Numbered from the stretch's first letter, positions 1-9,037 are shown. The stretch is 54,999 nucleotides of DNA from Ignavibacteriales bacterium (GCA_016193365.1 JACPSI010000028.1:1-54999), one strand, 5' to 3'. Notes: a model not told the origin generated them from the sequence alone. Numbers and translations: made by a program.

Positions 1-1548
1 GTTTGTGAAATGGCCGGGATGGTCGGCAGTCCACGATCGGAATTCGCCACCAAGCGTGACCTTGAGGTCCTCGTTGAGTCTTGTCTCATAGTTTGCTAAT
101 ATCCCGCCCTGTTGGTGAAGTGAATAACTATCACGCTGATATGCATTGTTGGTGGCAGTAGTTACAGTCCGCAGATAGACATTTCTTATGACTGCGGTAT
201 CCCGGATTGAGCCGTCGGGATCTCGCTGAACGTTCGAAGGGGTTCCTGCACTATTCAGGCTCGATCCTCCTCCGCGGCCCCTGGAAAAGAAGAACGTTGC
301 GCGAATTGCTGATTCGTCGCCTAGGGCGTGATTATAATGAAGCTCGATTTGTGGCTTGTGGAAATGGTTATGCGCTAGCGTAACGTAGTTCGGCGCCATG
401 AGTTCTCGAATTCCATCCGTAAGGCCATAATTTGCTTTTCCGCTTGCACTTGATGGCAGTTTATTTACCGCATCGGTCCATAACCATGGTGCGGAATTCG
501 CTTTGTAGTCGAAATATTTGAAATAACTGATATCGTTGCTAAATGAATACCCGTGCTCTTGTGGAGCTCCGTGCAAAACTAAGTTCAACGATTGTTGGTT
601 GTTGATGTACCAGGATCCGGAAAGATAATAATTGTACCCTTCGTACCGCCCTCCAAGCCGATTGCCCTCGCCGAGTTTTCGGTCGAGTTTGAAGGAGAGC
701 GCATAGGTATTATCGATCAGACCACTTCCGAGCTCTACCCCATAGAGAGTGTTCTGCGGACTTCCTAAGTTTAAGTTGACTCCATAGAATGCTCGCGGTC
801 TCGGACTACCCGTCACGATGTTAAACGATCCGCCGAAAGAACCAGCACCATAAAGTGAAGAACCCGCTCCCCGCTGCACCTGAACCGAAGCGGCTGCAGA
901 CGAAACTGATCCCCAGTTAGACCAGTAAACTGAGTTGGACTCCGGATCATTTGTCGGAACGCCATTAATTAGAACCTGAACATAGTTCTGGTTGAAACCA
1001 CGGACAAACAGTTTTGATTCACCATTACCGACGCCATCGGTTGAAAACGCGTAGAGGCCCGGCGTCCCCTTGAGAAGAAGCGGCGCATCCTGGCCGTGAA
1101 TGCGCTCATCGATCTGTTCCTTTCCCACGTCGGTAAAGGCTACAGGCGTTTGGCGTTCCTTCGCCCGGTTTACTTCCACGATGACTTCGCCGGCTTGAAT
1201 CGCCTCTTCAGTCAGTTGGAAATCCATGCGAACACTTTCAGATGCAGGCAAGGTCACGTTTCGTTTTTCTTGTTTTTGATAGCCTATGTAAGATGCTGTG
1301 ACAGTATAGGGTCCACCCGCGCGCACGCTTGGGAGGTTGTAACTGCCATCCTCACGTGAATGTGCTCCATAGGTTGCTCCAGATGGGACATGCATGGCCA
1401 CGACGTTGGCGCCCGGAAGACCTTGTCCGGATTTGTCAGTCACAATTCCGGAAATTGTGGCTGTGGTAGTTCCTTGAGCTAGGACAGAAGTTGAAAAGAG
1501 TAAGATGACCAAACTCAAGAATATGAAACCATTGGCAACAAGCTTCAT
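1..1548 (-). CDS. TonB-dependent outer-membrane receptor, N-terminal 516 residues (cut by window edge)
   Basis: The minus-strand frame is open from the ATG at 1548 to base 1, so the C-terminal barrel is missing. I translated it by hand. It starts with a signal peptide (MKLVANGFIFLSLVILLFS, ending near VLAQ), followed by a carboxypeptidase-regulatory-like beta domain (about residues 30-115, with ISGIVTDKSGQGLPGANV and a later YIGYQ). Next comes a TonB plug domain with LFVRGFNQNYVQVLINGVP and VQRGAGSSLYGAGSFGGS. The last visible part, including GGEFRSW, looks like early barrel strands. Such receptors import siderophores, vitamins, glycans or metals using TonB energy; the substrate cannot be told. 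A good ribosome site (AAGGGG, 7 bases before the ATG) supports the start. The upstream gap contains a 12-base palindrome. Confidence 0.93.
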   Translation of the reverse strand, partial: MKLVANGFIFLSLVILLFSTSVLAQGTTTATISGIVTDKSGQGLPGANVVAMHVPSGATYGAHSREDGSYNLPSVRAGGPYTVTASYIGYQKQEKRNVTLPASESVRMDFQLTEEAIQAGEVIVEVNRAKERQTPVAFTDVGKEQIDERIHGQDAPLLLKGTPGLYAFSTDGVGNGESKLFVRGFNQNYVQVLINGVPTNDPESNSVYWSNWGSVSSAAASVQVQRGAGSSLYGAGSFGGSFNIVTGSPRPRAFYGVNLNLGSPQNTLYGVELGSGLIDNTYALSFKLDRKLGEGNRLGGRYEGYNYYLSGSWYINNQQSLNLVLHGAPQEHGYSFSNDISYFKYFDYKANSAPWLWTDAVNKLPSSASGKANYGLTDGIRELMAPNYVTLAHNHFHKPQIELHYNHALGDESAIRATFFFSRGRGGGSSLNSAGTPSNVQRDPDGSIRDTAVIRNVYLRTVTTATNNAYQRDSYSLHQQGGILANYETRLNEDLKVTLGGEFRSWTADHPGHFTN

Positions 1549-1598
1549 AAATAGCCCCTTCATATGAATGTTATTTGAGTGATTTGAAATTACGCAAT

Positions 1599-1610
1599 GA
1601 AGTTAACTTC
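1599..1610. promoter_or_regulatory. Perfect 12-base palindrome upstream of the TonB receptor
   Basis: GAAGTTAACTTC is an exact inverted repeat centred about 56 bases upstream of the receptor ATG. Its position fits an operator for a dimeric repressor controlling the transporter gene. No regulator gene is adjacent, so the role is inference. Confidence 0.4.
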
Positions 1611-2121
1611 GTTTGAATTGGGAGCACGATGTGGAAAGAGTTTTTCTGGAATATGGGAACTTAGGGCGAAGATCATCTGGAAAGGTTGAACAAGACGTGA
1701 CTAACGTAAAGAAGTAAAAGTTTAAATACAAGCATAGATCATGAAGAAATCATGAAAAAATCCTTTTCTTTTCGCTTTGGTTTTGAAATGCGTTGCCACA
1801 TCATTCCTTTGAGACTGGAGTTCAAGCGCGGCAATGAAATTCTTTTCTTTCATCCAAGGTTTGTTAGAAAGTCTTGTGTCCGAGTTGAAGCCAATAAAGT
1901 TGTGAAAGTGTCTTCGCTTTTTCGAATTTATCGATTCAACAATATTCCTTGAGAGCCAAATCATTTTGCGGACTTCAGTAGACGCTTTACTGTTCACTTT
2001 CAAGGCTGAGACTGTCAATTTCTCTCGAGATCACGATGGATCCATAACTTAATACGAAACAATAGGTTACACGACATTTGCGAAACCAGCATAATTGCTA
2101 AGAAATTTCGAGATTTTTTTG

Positions 2122-2151
2122 TTGACTTTTCTAAGGAAAACGTTATATTTC
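2122..2151 (+). promoter_or_regulatory. Promoter of the HU gene
   Basis: TTGACT at 2122-2127 and TATATT at 2144-2149 are 16 bases apart. The same site reads as TTG-N19-TATATTTC, close to the Bacteroidota form (TTTG near -33, TAnnTTTG near -7). It leaves a leader of roughly 105 bases before the HU start at 2262. Confidence 0.6.
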
Positions 2152-2261
2152 TGCTGTGAGTTTTTCGGCTCGTAAGTCCTAAAAATTAAGCAAGTTCCAG
2201 AGGATTCTTAAAACGCTCTTTAACTAACCTCATCAACTCACTATCATAAAGGATCAACAAA

Positions 2262-2549
2262 ATGGGAAAAGCAATGTCCAAGAGCCAGGTTGCTGCGCAT
2301 TTGGCCAGCAAATTCGACCTAAAGAAGAAGGTCGCGGTCAATGTCTTGGAGGAAATTGCGAATCTTGCCTACAGAGAGGCAAGAAACTCATTTACCCTTC
2401 CTGGAATAGGCAAGCTCGTCCTCGTAGACCGTAAGGCACGCATGGGCCGAAATCCGGCTACTGGCGAACAAATCCAGATACCTGCAAAAACAGTTGTGAA
2501 ATTCAGAGTTGCCAAAGCAGCCAAAGAAGCTGTCCTTGGGATGAAGTAA
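2262..2549 (+). CDS. HU/IHF-family nucleoid DNA-binding protein
   Basis: The 95-residue product has the size and fold signature of HU, the small basic dimeric protein that bends and packages DNA. The N-terminal helices (SKSQVAAHLASKFDLKKK) are followed by the GIGKLVLVDRKARMGRNP arm, where the RxGRNPxTGExxxIPA family signature is clear. The C-terminal helix is KAAKEAVLGMK. The first ATG (2262) follows AAAGGA at moderate spacing; a second in-frame ATG four codons later (MSKSQ) would also fit the family. The gene stands alone, with its own promoter and a strong terminator, as expected for an abundant protein. Confidence 0.95.
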   Translation: MGKAMSKSQVAAHLASKFDLKKKVAVNVLEEIANLAYREARNSFTLPGIGKLVLVDRKARMGRNPATGEQIQIPAKTVVKFRVAKAAKEAVLGMK

Positions 2550-2574
2550 GCTCGCATTAGTCTGCAGTGATGAG

Positions 2575-2609
2575 GCGCCGATAGCAGTTTTGTCGGCGCT
2601 TTTGTTTTT
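2575..2609 (+). terminator. Rho-independent terminator after HU
   Basis: GCGCCGA (2575-2581) pairs with TCGGCGC (2593-2599) around an 11-base loop and is followed by a T-rich run (TTTTGTTTTT). Confidence 0.85.
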
Positions 2610-2694
2610 ACGAAAGCGCTCTCTTTTCTTGCAAATCCCATCAAAATAAGCCAATTTTACTTGCATCTTTGAATCCCCTTGGTGCCAGGAAACG

Positions 2695-3987
2695 TTGAAG
2701 TCAAAAATTTTATTATTCACGCCTGTTTTGACGCTTGTTTTGTCCTGCGAGAAAGGTATCCCTATTGACCCAGTCCAAGAGGCGTCAAGCTTCGAGTCAA
2801 TCCAGCAGTCTGTTTTCGACCAGAACTGCTCAACATCCGGTTGCCACAATGCTGAAACCAGTGCTGGAGGCCTCAGCCTCCAACCGGGAAAGTCATTTGG
2901 CAATCTTGTCAACATAGGTCCGACCAATGCATTCGCAGCCGCTGCTGGTTATATGCGGATAAAACCACTCGATCCGGACAGCAGTTTCCTCTTTCTTAAG
3001 CTTGAACAACAACCGAGTACCGAAATGGGAGGGAGAATGCCCCTAAATTCGGTATCTCCTCTGGCGTCGAACTATCGTGAGTTTATCCGACAGTGGATCA
3101 TAAACGGAGCCCCTCAAGATGGCAAGGTTGCAGATGAGAGACTTCTTGCCGACCCCGTTGTCAGCAACGACACTTTCGTCCCGCCGGACCCTCCGCTCCA
3201 GGGGGTACAACTTCAGGTACGACCTTTCGCAATTTCCCCTGTTTCCGAGCGAGAAATTTTTGTCTTTGGAAGAATCTCCAATGTTGACTCGTTGTTTGTC
3301 AACAGATTTGAAATCAAAATGCGGCCCGGCAGCCATCATTTCATTCTCTACAAATACGGCGCTGTTGATCTTACTGAGGGCCAGGTAAGAAACCTCGACC
3401 CGACAAGCCCCGGCCAGGAAATATTTCGCGTTGCACGGCAATTATTCGTCGGCTCTCAAACTCCTGTTTATGACTACCAGCTTCCCCCAGATGTTGTGCT
3501 TCCGTTGGACCCTTTACAAGGGTTCGACTTCAACTCTCACTATGTGAACTCAAAAACGACTGTTTCAACAGGACAGGTGTACATAAACCTCCATACCACA
3601 TCTCGGACGGACTCCACGCGAGTTGGACAGCCCGTTTTCGATAACTACCTGGGTTTCCTTTTGCCGAAAAAGCAAAAAACGACGGTCAACTACACATGGG
3701 TGAAAAACTTTCCTCGCAACATCTTTATGCTCAGTTCCCACACCCATAAACGAGGGGAATCATTCAAAATTTACCGCGTGGGCGGAATCGAAGATGGAAC
3801 TCTGATCTACGAGAATCACGATTGGGATCATCCTCCGTCCAAGACATTCACACCTCCTCTTCGATTTGAAGCAGGGCAGGGCTACAGAGCAGAAGTTGTG
3901 TATAATAATGAATCGGAAAAGGATATACGGTTTGGTGTTACCAGCGAAGACGAAATGTGTATCGTGATCGGATATTATTACAATTAG
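2695..3987 (+). CDS. Lipoprotein fusing a CX4CH cytochrome-like domain to a copper type II monooxygenase-like domain
   Basis: The 430-residue protein starts at TTG (AGGA four bases upstream) and has a lipobox ending at Cys18 (LVLSC), so it is likely membrane-anchored outside the cytoplasm. Residues 35-140 hold a cytochrome-like module with a C45-x4-C50-H51 motif, GGRMP (Met115, a possible axial ligand) and a closing WIINGA helix. Residues 170-430 resemble peptidylglycine monooxygenase-type copper proteins. His214-His215 (GSHH) and His282 (SHY) match one copper site. His349 and His351 (HTH) plus Met421 (DEMC) match the other. These six positions parallel the known CuH and CuM ligands of that family. 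Electron transfer from haem to copper is inference. Neither the substrate nor actual haem attachment is known. Confidence 0.8.
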   Translation: MKSKILLFTPVLTLVLSCEKGIPIDPVQEASSFESIQQSVFDQNCSTSGCHNAETSAGGLSLQPGKSFGNLVNIGPTNAFAAAAGYMRIKPLDPDSSFLFLKLEQQPSTEMGGRMPLNSVSPLASNYREFIRQWIINGAPQDGKVADERLLADPVVSNDTFVPPDPPLQGVQLQVRPFAISPVSEREIFVFGRISNVDSLFVNRFEIKMRPGSHHFILYKYGAVDLTEGQVRNLDPTSPGQEIFRVARQLFVGSQTPVYDYQLPPDVVLPLDPLQGFDFNSHYVNSKTTVSTGQVYINLHTTSRTDSTRVGQPVFDNYLGFLLPKKQKTTVNYTWVKNFPRNIFMLSSHTHKRGESFKIYRVGGIEDGTLIYENHDWDHPPSKTFTPPLRFEAGQGYRAEVVYNNESEKDIRFGVTSEDEMCIVIGYYYN

Positions 3988-4084
3988 AGTCGTTTTAGAG
4001 CTTAACGGTTTGTTAGCGGTTCTTCAAATTCTACCAGTGAGTTTTGCAACCCAGACACAGTTACTCAAACATACTTGTTCCTTT

Positions 4085-4504
4085 ATGAAAATACCTCTCC
4101 TCTCCAAATTTGAGACCGAACTCCAGGTGAGGCCTGATGACCTTGATATGAACGCCCACGTCCATCACAGCCGGTATTTCGACTACGTTCTTGCCGCAAG
4201 ATATGATCAAATGGATCGCTGCTATAAAATGCCCGTGCAGGAATTTCTGTCGAACGGATTCGGATGGGTCGTCAAGACAGCTCACCTCGAATACAAAAGG
4301 GCCCTCGGCTTGGGTGAAACGTTTACCGTAAGAACGTGGGTGGATGAATTCTTCAAGGATGGAGTCAAGGTTCAGTTTGAGATTATCAAAAAGGGGAACG
4401 GCAAGGTTTCATGCGACGGATGGTTCCTTTTCATTATGATCAATTTGAAAACAGGCCGTTCGGAAGTCATACCCGATTGGATTATCAAAAAATACGAAAT
4501 ATGA
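4085..4504 (+). CDS. Acyl-CoA thioesterase, 4HBT hotdog family
   Basis: The 139-residue product has the hotdog thioesterase signature near its N-terminus (RPDDLDMNAHVHHSRYFDYV), where the Asp and His belong to the usual active-site segment. The helix and strands that follow (HLEYKRALGLGETFTVRTWV) are typical. These enzymes hydrolyse acyl-CoA thioesters in the cytoplasm; the substrate is not evident. I chose the ATG at 4085 because the 25 residues added by an upstream TTG (4010) do not look like the family. The stop overlaps the start of the next gene by four bases (ATGA), suggesting co-translation. Confidence 0.85.
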   Translation: MKIPLLSKFETELQVRPDDLDMNAHVHHSRYFDYVLAARYDQMDRCYKMPVQEFLSNGFGWVVKTAHLEYKRALGLGETFTVRTWVDEFFKDGVKVQFEIIKKGNGKVSCDGWFLFIMINLKTGRSEVIPDWIIKKYEI

Positions 4505-5616
4505 AAATCACCGCCTTACTTTGCATTGTTACGGTTCTTCCCGCAGCGGGGTTTCAGGAGAGAACCTTCACGACGAAAGACAAAGTAGAATTTCGAGTGG
4601 AGACTGTTGTTGCGGGGTTGGAGATTCCATGGTCTCTTGTGTTTGACCCTGATGGGAATCTGTATTTTACTGAGAGGCCGGGACGTCTCCAGGTTCTCAG
4701 GAAAGGGGAAACGAAGCCTGAACTCGTTGCAGAGATAAGCGGCGTTGTTCATCGGGGCGAAGGCGGACTCATGGGATTGGCATTGCATCCCGCGTTTGAG
4801 CGCAATCGTTTTATCTATCTCAGTCTCACAGCCCACGTCAAAGGAGATTTGAGCAACAAAGTCGTACGGTACAAACTGATCGACGGAAAACTCGCCGACC
4901 CGTCGGATGTTGTGCCATACCTGCCGGCAAGCTCAGTCCATAATGGCTGCCGCATAAGGTTTGGCCCCGACGCGAAACTCTACGTTTCCACCGGAGATGC
5001 TGCAGACAGGGAATTGGCCCAGGATAAGAAATCACTTGCCGGCAAAATCCTACGGCTCAACGACGACGGCTCACTTCCGTCCGACAATCCAATTTCTGGA
5101 TCTGCGATTTTTGCGTCAGGTCTTCGGAACCCGCAGGGCATTGACTGGCATCCAACGGAGAAACTGCTTTTTGAGACAGAACACGGTCCGTCTGGATTCG
5201 ACGGTCCCGGAGGAGGAGACGAAGTTAACATCATTGATGCGGGAAAAAATTATGGATGGCCTGTCATCCACCATAAGATGAAAAAGCCCGGCATGGAATC
5301 TCCTTTGTTGGAGTATTCTCCCGCCGTTGCACCAGCCAGCGGCGCTTTCTATTCCGGCAGGGCATTTCCAAGCTTCAAGAACAATTTCTTTTTTGGCTGC
5401 CTCAGAGGCCAGAAAATCATGCGGATAATCATTGACGAAAGTAATCCGAGGAAAGTTGTTCGTCAGGAGGCTTTGCTCGAAGCTGAATTCAAGAGAATTC
5501 GCGACATTGCCGTAGGGCCTGATGGTTACATTTACTTCTCAACAAGCAACAGAGACGGCCGCGCAAGCCCTTTCGACTCAGATGACAGAATCCTGCGCAT
5601 CGTTCCGGCGAACTGA
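4501..5616 (+). CDS. Secreted PQQ-dependent sugar dehydrogenase-like beta-propeller
   Basis: The 371-residue protein begins with a signal peptide (MKITALLCIVTVLPAAGFQ) and then reads as the soluble glucose/sorbosone dehydrogenase propeller. Recognisable blocks are LEIPWSLVFDPDGNLYFTER, GEGGLMGLALHP, the NHAGR-like SVHNGCRIRFGPDAKLYVSTGD, FASGLRNPQGIDWHP, and TEHGPSG followed by GGGDEVNIIDAGKNYGWP. Family members oxidise aldoses in the periplasm with PQQ as cofactor; many homologues have untested substrates. The NxxR segment that binds the substrate is present. The start was set at 4501 because it begins the signal peptide and overlaps the thioesterase stop. No PQQ synthesis genes are in the window. 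Confidence 0.88.
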   Translation: MKITALLCIVTVLPAAGFQERTFTTKDKVEFRVETVVAGLEIPWSLVFDPDGNLYFTERPGRLQVLRKGETKPELVAEISGVVHRGEGGLMGLALHPAFERNRFIYLSLTAHVKGDLSNKVVRYKLIDGKLADPSDVVPYLPASSVHNGCRIRFGPDAKLYVSTGDAADRELAQDKKSLAGKILRLNDDGSLPSDNPISGSAIFASGLRNPQGIDWHPTEKLLFETEHGPSGFDGPGGGDEVNIIDAGKNYGWPVIHHKMKKPGMESPLLEYSPAVAPASGAFYSGRAFPSFKNNFFFGCLRGQKIMRIIIDESNPRKVVRQEALLEAEFKRIRDIAVGPDGYIYFSTSNRDGRASPFDSDDRILRIVPAN

Positions 5617-5631
5617 AGACAAGGAAAAGTC

Positions 5632-6045
5632 ATGAAATTTCACACAGAATATCTCTGGTTTAACACAAAGAAACATCGCGAATACATCAACATCACCGGA
5701 GAAGTGGAGAGAATTCTGGAGAAAAGCGGCATCAAAGAAGGGATGATTTTCGTCTCCGCGATGCACATTACTGCATCTGTGTACGTGAATGATGCCGAAT
5801 CCGGCCTGATTCAGGATATCGACGACTGGCTGGAAAAACTCGCGCCATTCAATCAGAATTACAGGCATCACAAAACGGGCGAAACGAATGGCGATTCACA
5901 TCTCAAAAGCCTGTTGATGCATCACGAAGTCCTGGTTCCGGTCACTGAGGGGAAGCTCGACTTCGGGCCGTGGCAGCAGATCTACTATGCAGAATTCGAC
6001 GGACAGCGAAAGAAGAGAGTGATTGTGAAGGTGATGGGCGAGTGA
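5632..6045 (+). CDS. YjbQ/UPF0047 family protein
   Basis: The 137-residue product spans the full YjbQ family. Recognisable segments are [33 protein letters not shown], the conserved [19 protein letters not shown] and [24 protein letters not shown]. The family has been linked to a low secondary thiamine-phosphate synthase activity, but its physiological role is unsettled. The conserved His and Asp residues suggest metal or phosphate binding. It has a good ribosome site (AAGGAAAAG) 15 bases after the dehydrogenase stop. Its stop overlaps the next start (GTGA), so it sits in one transcription unit with the following glycosyltransferase. Confidence 0.9.
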   Translation: MKFHTEYLWFNTKKHREYINITGEVERILEKSGIKEGMIFVSAMHITASVYVNDAESGLIQDIDDWLEKLAPFNQNYRHHKTGETNGDSHLKSLLMHHEVLVPVTEGKLDFGPWQQIYYAEFDGQRKKRVIVKVMGE

Positions 6046-6932
6046 CTGCGACCTCAGGCCCGCCTCAGGAACGAACGGATTTTCTGCGTCGAATCAACAG
6101 CAAACTTTCGAAAGAGAGCAGCCCCTCCGTTTCCCTGATAGTCGCATTTTACAACAAATGGAAAGAGTTAAGGCTGGTGATCGCCAGCCTTGAAGCCCAG
6201 ACGTTTCAGGATTTCGAACTTATTATTTGCGACGATGGCTCGCGCAAAGATGTCGTGGACGAAATCCATGCCTGGATGGCTCGCACATCGCTCCGCGTAC
6301 AGCATCTCTGGCAGGCGGACGCCGGATTTCGAAAGAACCGGATAATGAACCGGGGAATCGCGGACGCGAGGTCGGACTATTTGATTTTTATCGACGGCGA
6401 TTGTGTCCTTCATCCAGAATTTGTACGAGAACACTTTACACATCGAGAGAAAATGACGGTTCTTGCCGGAAGGCGATTGGAGTTTTCTCCCAGCATCTCT
6501 CGCATGATTACCGAGAAAAGGATAAAGGATGGGTTCCTCCAAAAGAATCTTTGGTGGATAATCCCTGCAATTGCTTTTCACAAGGATAATAACGCTCTAA
6601 AAGGCGTGTATCTTCGAAACACATGGCTGCGCGGAATTCTTAATCGCAAGCAGAGGGGAATCGTCGGGTGTAATTTTTCGGTCCACAAAGAGGATCTTCT
6701 TGCGGTGAACGGTTTTGACATGCGTTATGAAGGCCCCGGCACAGGCGAGGATTCCGACCTTGAACATCGGTTGCGGCTCGTGGGACGAAAGATCAACTCC
6801 TTCTGCCACACTGCCGTTCAGTTTCATCTTTATCATGAATTACTGGGTAGGGGAGACACGAATGAGCAGCTTTTTAAGGAACTACAAAGTCAGGCGCAGC
6901 CCGTTACTCCTTATGGGATTAAACAGCTCTAA
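6042..6932 (+). CDS. Family 2 glycosyltransferase with galactosyltransferase-type C-terminus
   Basis: The 296-residue product shows a GT-A fold. It opens with [25 protein letters not shown], followed by IICDDGS, the nucleotide-sugar/metal motif DGDC, and the later acceptor-site segment [18 protein letters not shown] with [12 protein letters not shown], which is characteristic of the galactosyltransferase C-terminal domain. No membrane segment is evident, so it is likely a cytoplasmic enzyme acting on lipopolysaccharide core or another surface glycan. The GTG start at 6042 overlaps the YjbQ stop and follows AAGGTGATGG; an upstream in-frame start would lie inside YjbQ. The following gene is an LpxL-like acyltransferase, which supports a lipopolysaccharide role. 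Confidence 0.9.
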   Translation: MTATSGPPQERTDFLRRINSKLSKESSPSVSLIVAFYNKWKELRLVIASLEAQTFQDFELIICDDGSRKDVVDEIHAWMARTSLRVQHLWQADAGFRKNRIMNRGIADARSDYLIFIDGDCVLHPEFVREHFTHREKMTVLAGRRLEFSPSISRMITEKRIKDGFLQKNLWWIIPAIAFHKDNNALKGVYLRNTWLRGILNRKQRGIVGCNFSVHKEDLLAVNGFDMRYEGPGTGEDSDLEHRLRLVGRKINSFCHTAVQFHLYHELLGRGDTNEQLFKELQSQAQPVTPYGIKQL

Positions 6933-7034
6933 CATTCTTTGCGTCGCCGCTTCCCTGCTGTAATTACACTTTATGTTCGCCGAGGGGTCAATGAGATATG
7001 ATGCACTGCCTTTCAGAAAATCCGTCACCGATTT

Positions 7035-7937
7035 ATGAAGCTCAAGCATCTCTTTGAGATTCTTATTTTCAGATGTGCGGCCCTGGTCCTTCAACGGTTG
7101 CCGTTCCGTGCTGTGGGAACCGTCGGGGGCTTCCTGGGCGAATTCGTTTTCTCAGTACTTCGCTATCGACAAGATGTAACGATGACAAATCTACGAAAGG
7201 CTTTCCCCGAAAAGCATGAAAGCGAGCTCAGGACAATTGCCCGGAACTCCTTCCGCAATGTGGGTATTTCACTCTGTGAGTTCATGTGCTTTCCAAAACT
7301 GAACATCGAAGCGATGAAGAGTCTATGCACAATGGATAACTCCGAGGTCTTGATGAGGGCAATAGCAAAGGGTCACGGAGTCATCGTATTGACGGCCCAC
7401 TTTGGTAACTGGGAACTCGTTGGGCCTGCTGTGCTGACACACGCTGGCGTTCCAATGCTGATGATCGTCAAAACGCAATCCAATCCGATCGTTGATAAAG
7501 TTATTAATTCCTGGCGAACCAAACTTGGAAACACGGTTATTCCCATGGAATCATCTTTGCGCGAAGTTGTTCGAGCGCTTCAGGATGGAGGCATCCTTGG
7601 TATTGCGGCGGACCAAACTTCGCCAAGCGACAGCGTGCTCATCAAGTTCTTTGGAAGAAATGTTCCGACGTTTGAAGGACCGGCAAGGTTCAGTCTTATG
7701 AGCGGAGCGCCTATCGTTGGTGTTTTCGTCATCAGGCAGCACGATGGATCATACCTGGTTCATGTCGAAGAGGTCGCCTCCAATGACATTCAGGGTAGTC
7801 GGGAAGAACAGGTCTCTGTGCTTACTGAACGGCATGTTCGGATGACTGAATCCGTTATTCGAAATCATCCGGACCAGTGGATGTGGATGCATAAGAGATG
7901 GAAGCATGTAGATAACCAACCGGAACGGACATCATGA
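7035..7937 (+). CDS. LpxL/LpxM-like lipid A late acyltransferase
   Basis: The 300-residue protein has a hydrophobic N-terminal stretch and the LpxL/HtrB pattern. It carries MTNLRKAFPEK near residue 50, the catalytic HX4E motif at His122-Glu127 (AHFGNWE), GILGIAADQTSPSD, the FGRNVPTFEGPARFS segment, and the closing DQWMWMHKRWK. Such enzymes add a secondary acyl chain to lipid A at the inner membrane. The acyl donor (ACP or CoA) is not visible. No Shine-Dalgarno sequence precedes the ATG, as with several genes here. The stop overlaps the next gene (ATGA), coupling it to a heptosyltransferase. Confidence 0.92.
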   Translation: MKLKHLFEILIFRCAALVLQRLPFRAVGTVGGFLGEFVFSVLRYRQDVTMTNLRKAFPEKHESELRTIARNSFRNVGISLCEFMCFPKLNIEAMKSLCTMDNSEVLMRAIAKGHGVIVLTAHFGNWELVGPAVLTHAGVPMLMIVKTQSNPIVDKVINSWRTKLGNTVIPMESSLREVVRALQDGGILGIAADQTSPSDSVLIKFFGRNVPTFEGPARFSLMSGAPIVGVFVIRQHDGSYLVHVEEVASNDIQGSREEQVSVLTERHVRMTESVIRNHPDQWMWMHKRWKHVDNQPERTS

Positions 7938-8986
7938 AAAGCAGGATCAACCGTATCCTGGTGATACAAACGGCATTTATCGGTGACGCTATTCTCACAT
8001 TGCCCCTGGTTCAAGTGTTGAAGAAAAATCATCCCGATGCGGAAATAGATGTTGTTGTTGTTCCGAGGTCTGCTGAGCTGTTTAGGAATCATCCCGCGAT
8101 TACGAGAATTCTTGAGTATGATAAACGTGGACAGGATCGCGGTGTTCGGGGCTTTCTGCAATTACTGCGACAGGCGAGAGAATCGCGGTATGACGTGGCA
8201 GTGGTACCACATCGCTCTCTCCGGAGCGCATTACTCGCAGCTTTTGCCCGTATCCCTGCGCGTATTGGATTTACTACAAGCGCGGGAAGGTTCCTGTTCA
8301 CAGAATCTGTAAAATATCGAAAAGACATTCACGAAATTGACCGTAACCTTTCCCTGCTTGAAGGGGTGAACGGAAAGTTTGAAGGACGGGAATTGCCCGA
8401 TGTATTTCCTTCCCAGGACGACGTAAAGGTCATTGATCGATTTCTTGCTTCTTCGGGGATCACAGACGGGAAGAAAATCGTTGCATTGGCTCCGGGGACG
8501 ATCTGGAATACAAAACGTTGGTTAAAAGAGCGGTTTGGCGAGTTAAGCATATTGTTTGTAAATCAAGGTTACGGTGTCATACTGGTCGGCGGCTCCGAAG
8601 ACGAAACGCTTTGCGGCGAGATTCAAAAACAGGTGGGAGGGGAATCAATTGTCAATGCATGTGGGCGACTTTCCTTGCTTCAGTCTGCAGAGCTTCTCAG
8701 GCGATGTCGCGTTCTTGTTTCGAATGACAGCGCCCCGATGCATCTCAGCGTTGCTGTTCGCACTCCCGTCATTGCAATTTTTGGAGCAACCGTTCCGGCG
8801 TTTGGATTCGCGCCCTATGGGGAACGAGACGTGGTGGTGGAAACCTTGGGGTTGACCTGTAGGCCATGCTCGATTCACGGAGGAGAAAAATGTCCGATCA
8901 AAACTTTTGTTTGCATGAAGGACATTACCTCGGAGCGTGTGTATCGTGAAGCCATGAGGATTTTGAGCGAGACGGACCCTCATTGA
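7934..8986 (+). CDS. waaF: Lipopolysaccharide heptosyltransferase, GT9 (WaaF-like)
   Basis: The 350-residue protein matches the GT9 heptosyltransferase II pattern. Visible blocks are ILVIQTAFIGDAILTLPLVQVLKKNHP, YDVAVVPHRSLRSALLA with RIGFTTSAG, ALAPGTIWNTKRWLKERF, VILVGGSEDE, and the sugar-nucleotide site VSNDSAPMHLSVAVRTPVIAIFGAT. The tail with CRPCSIHGGEKCP also occurs in WaaF proteins. It would transfer a heptose from ADP-heptose to the lipopolysaccharide inner core on the cytoplasmic face. Its ATGA overlap with the acyltransferase gene supports joint production. The exact donor and the gene symbol are assigned by similarity of motifs only. Confidence 0.88.
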   Translation: MKSRINRILVIQTAFIGDAILTLPLVQVLKKNHPDAEIDVVVVPRSAELFRNHPAITRILEYDKRGQDRGVRGFLQLLRQARESRYDVAVVPHRSLRSALLAAFARIPARIGFTTSAGRFLFTESVKYRKDIHEIDRNLSLLEGVNGKFEGRELPDVFPSQDDVKVIDRFLASSGITDGKKIVALAPGTIWNTKRWLKERFGELSILFVNQGYGVILVGGSEDETLCGEIQKQVGGESIVNACGRLSLLQSAELLRRCRVLVSNDSAPMHLSVAVRTPVIAIFGATVPAFGFAPYGERDVVVETLGLTCRPCSIHGGEKCPIKTFVCMKDITSERVYREAMRILSETDPH

Positions 8987-9013
8987 ATCTCAGGCAAAAG
9001 ATAAGTATTTTTC
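8983..9013 (+). promoter_or_regulatory. Promoter of tRNA-Arg
   Basis: TTG (8983-8985), 20 bases, then TATTTTTC (9006-9013), matching the TTG-N20-TAnnTTT form seen elsewhere in the window. It lies 24 bases before the mature tRNA start, overlapping the end of the heptosyltransferase gene. Confidence 0.5.
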
Positions 9014-9037
9014 GGCCGTCCATTTGCGTATTTTTCC

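Larger units (their letters stand above)
1549..2261. other. 713-base intergenic region between the TonB receptor and HU
   Basis: I see no convincing gene here. Two short overlapping frames (1722-2018 minus, 1752-1952 plus) read as low-complexity, basic sequence without a recognisable domain. The region holds the TonB receptor ribosome site, a 12-base palindrome at 1599-1610, and the HU promoter near 2122-2151. It is more AT-rich than the flanking genes, as expected for a divergent regulatory region. Confidence 0.6.

Noticed and set aside
1722-2018. 98-codon minus-strand and overlapping 66-codon plus-strand frames in the TonB-HU gap
   Set aside because: Both overlap each other, lack ribosome sites and recognisable domains, and have a basic, low-complexity composition typical of chance frames in AT-rich intergenic DNA.
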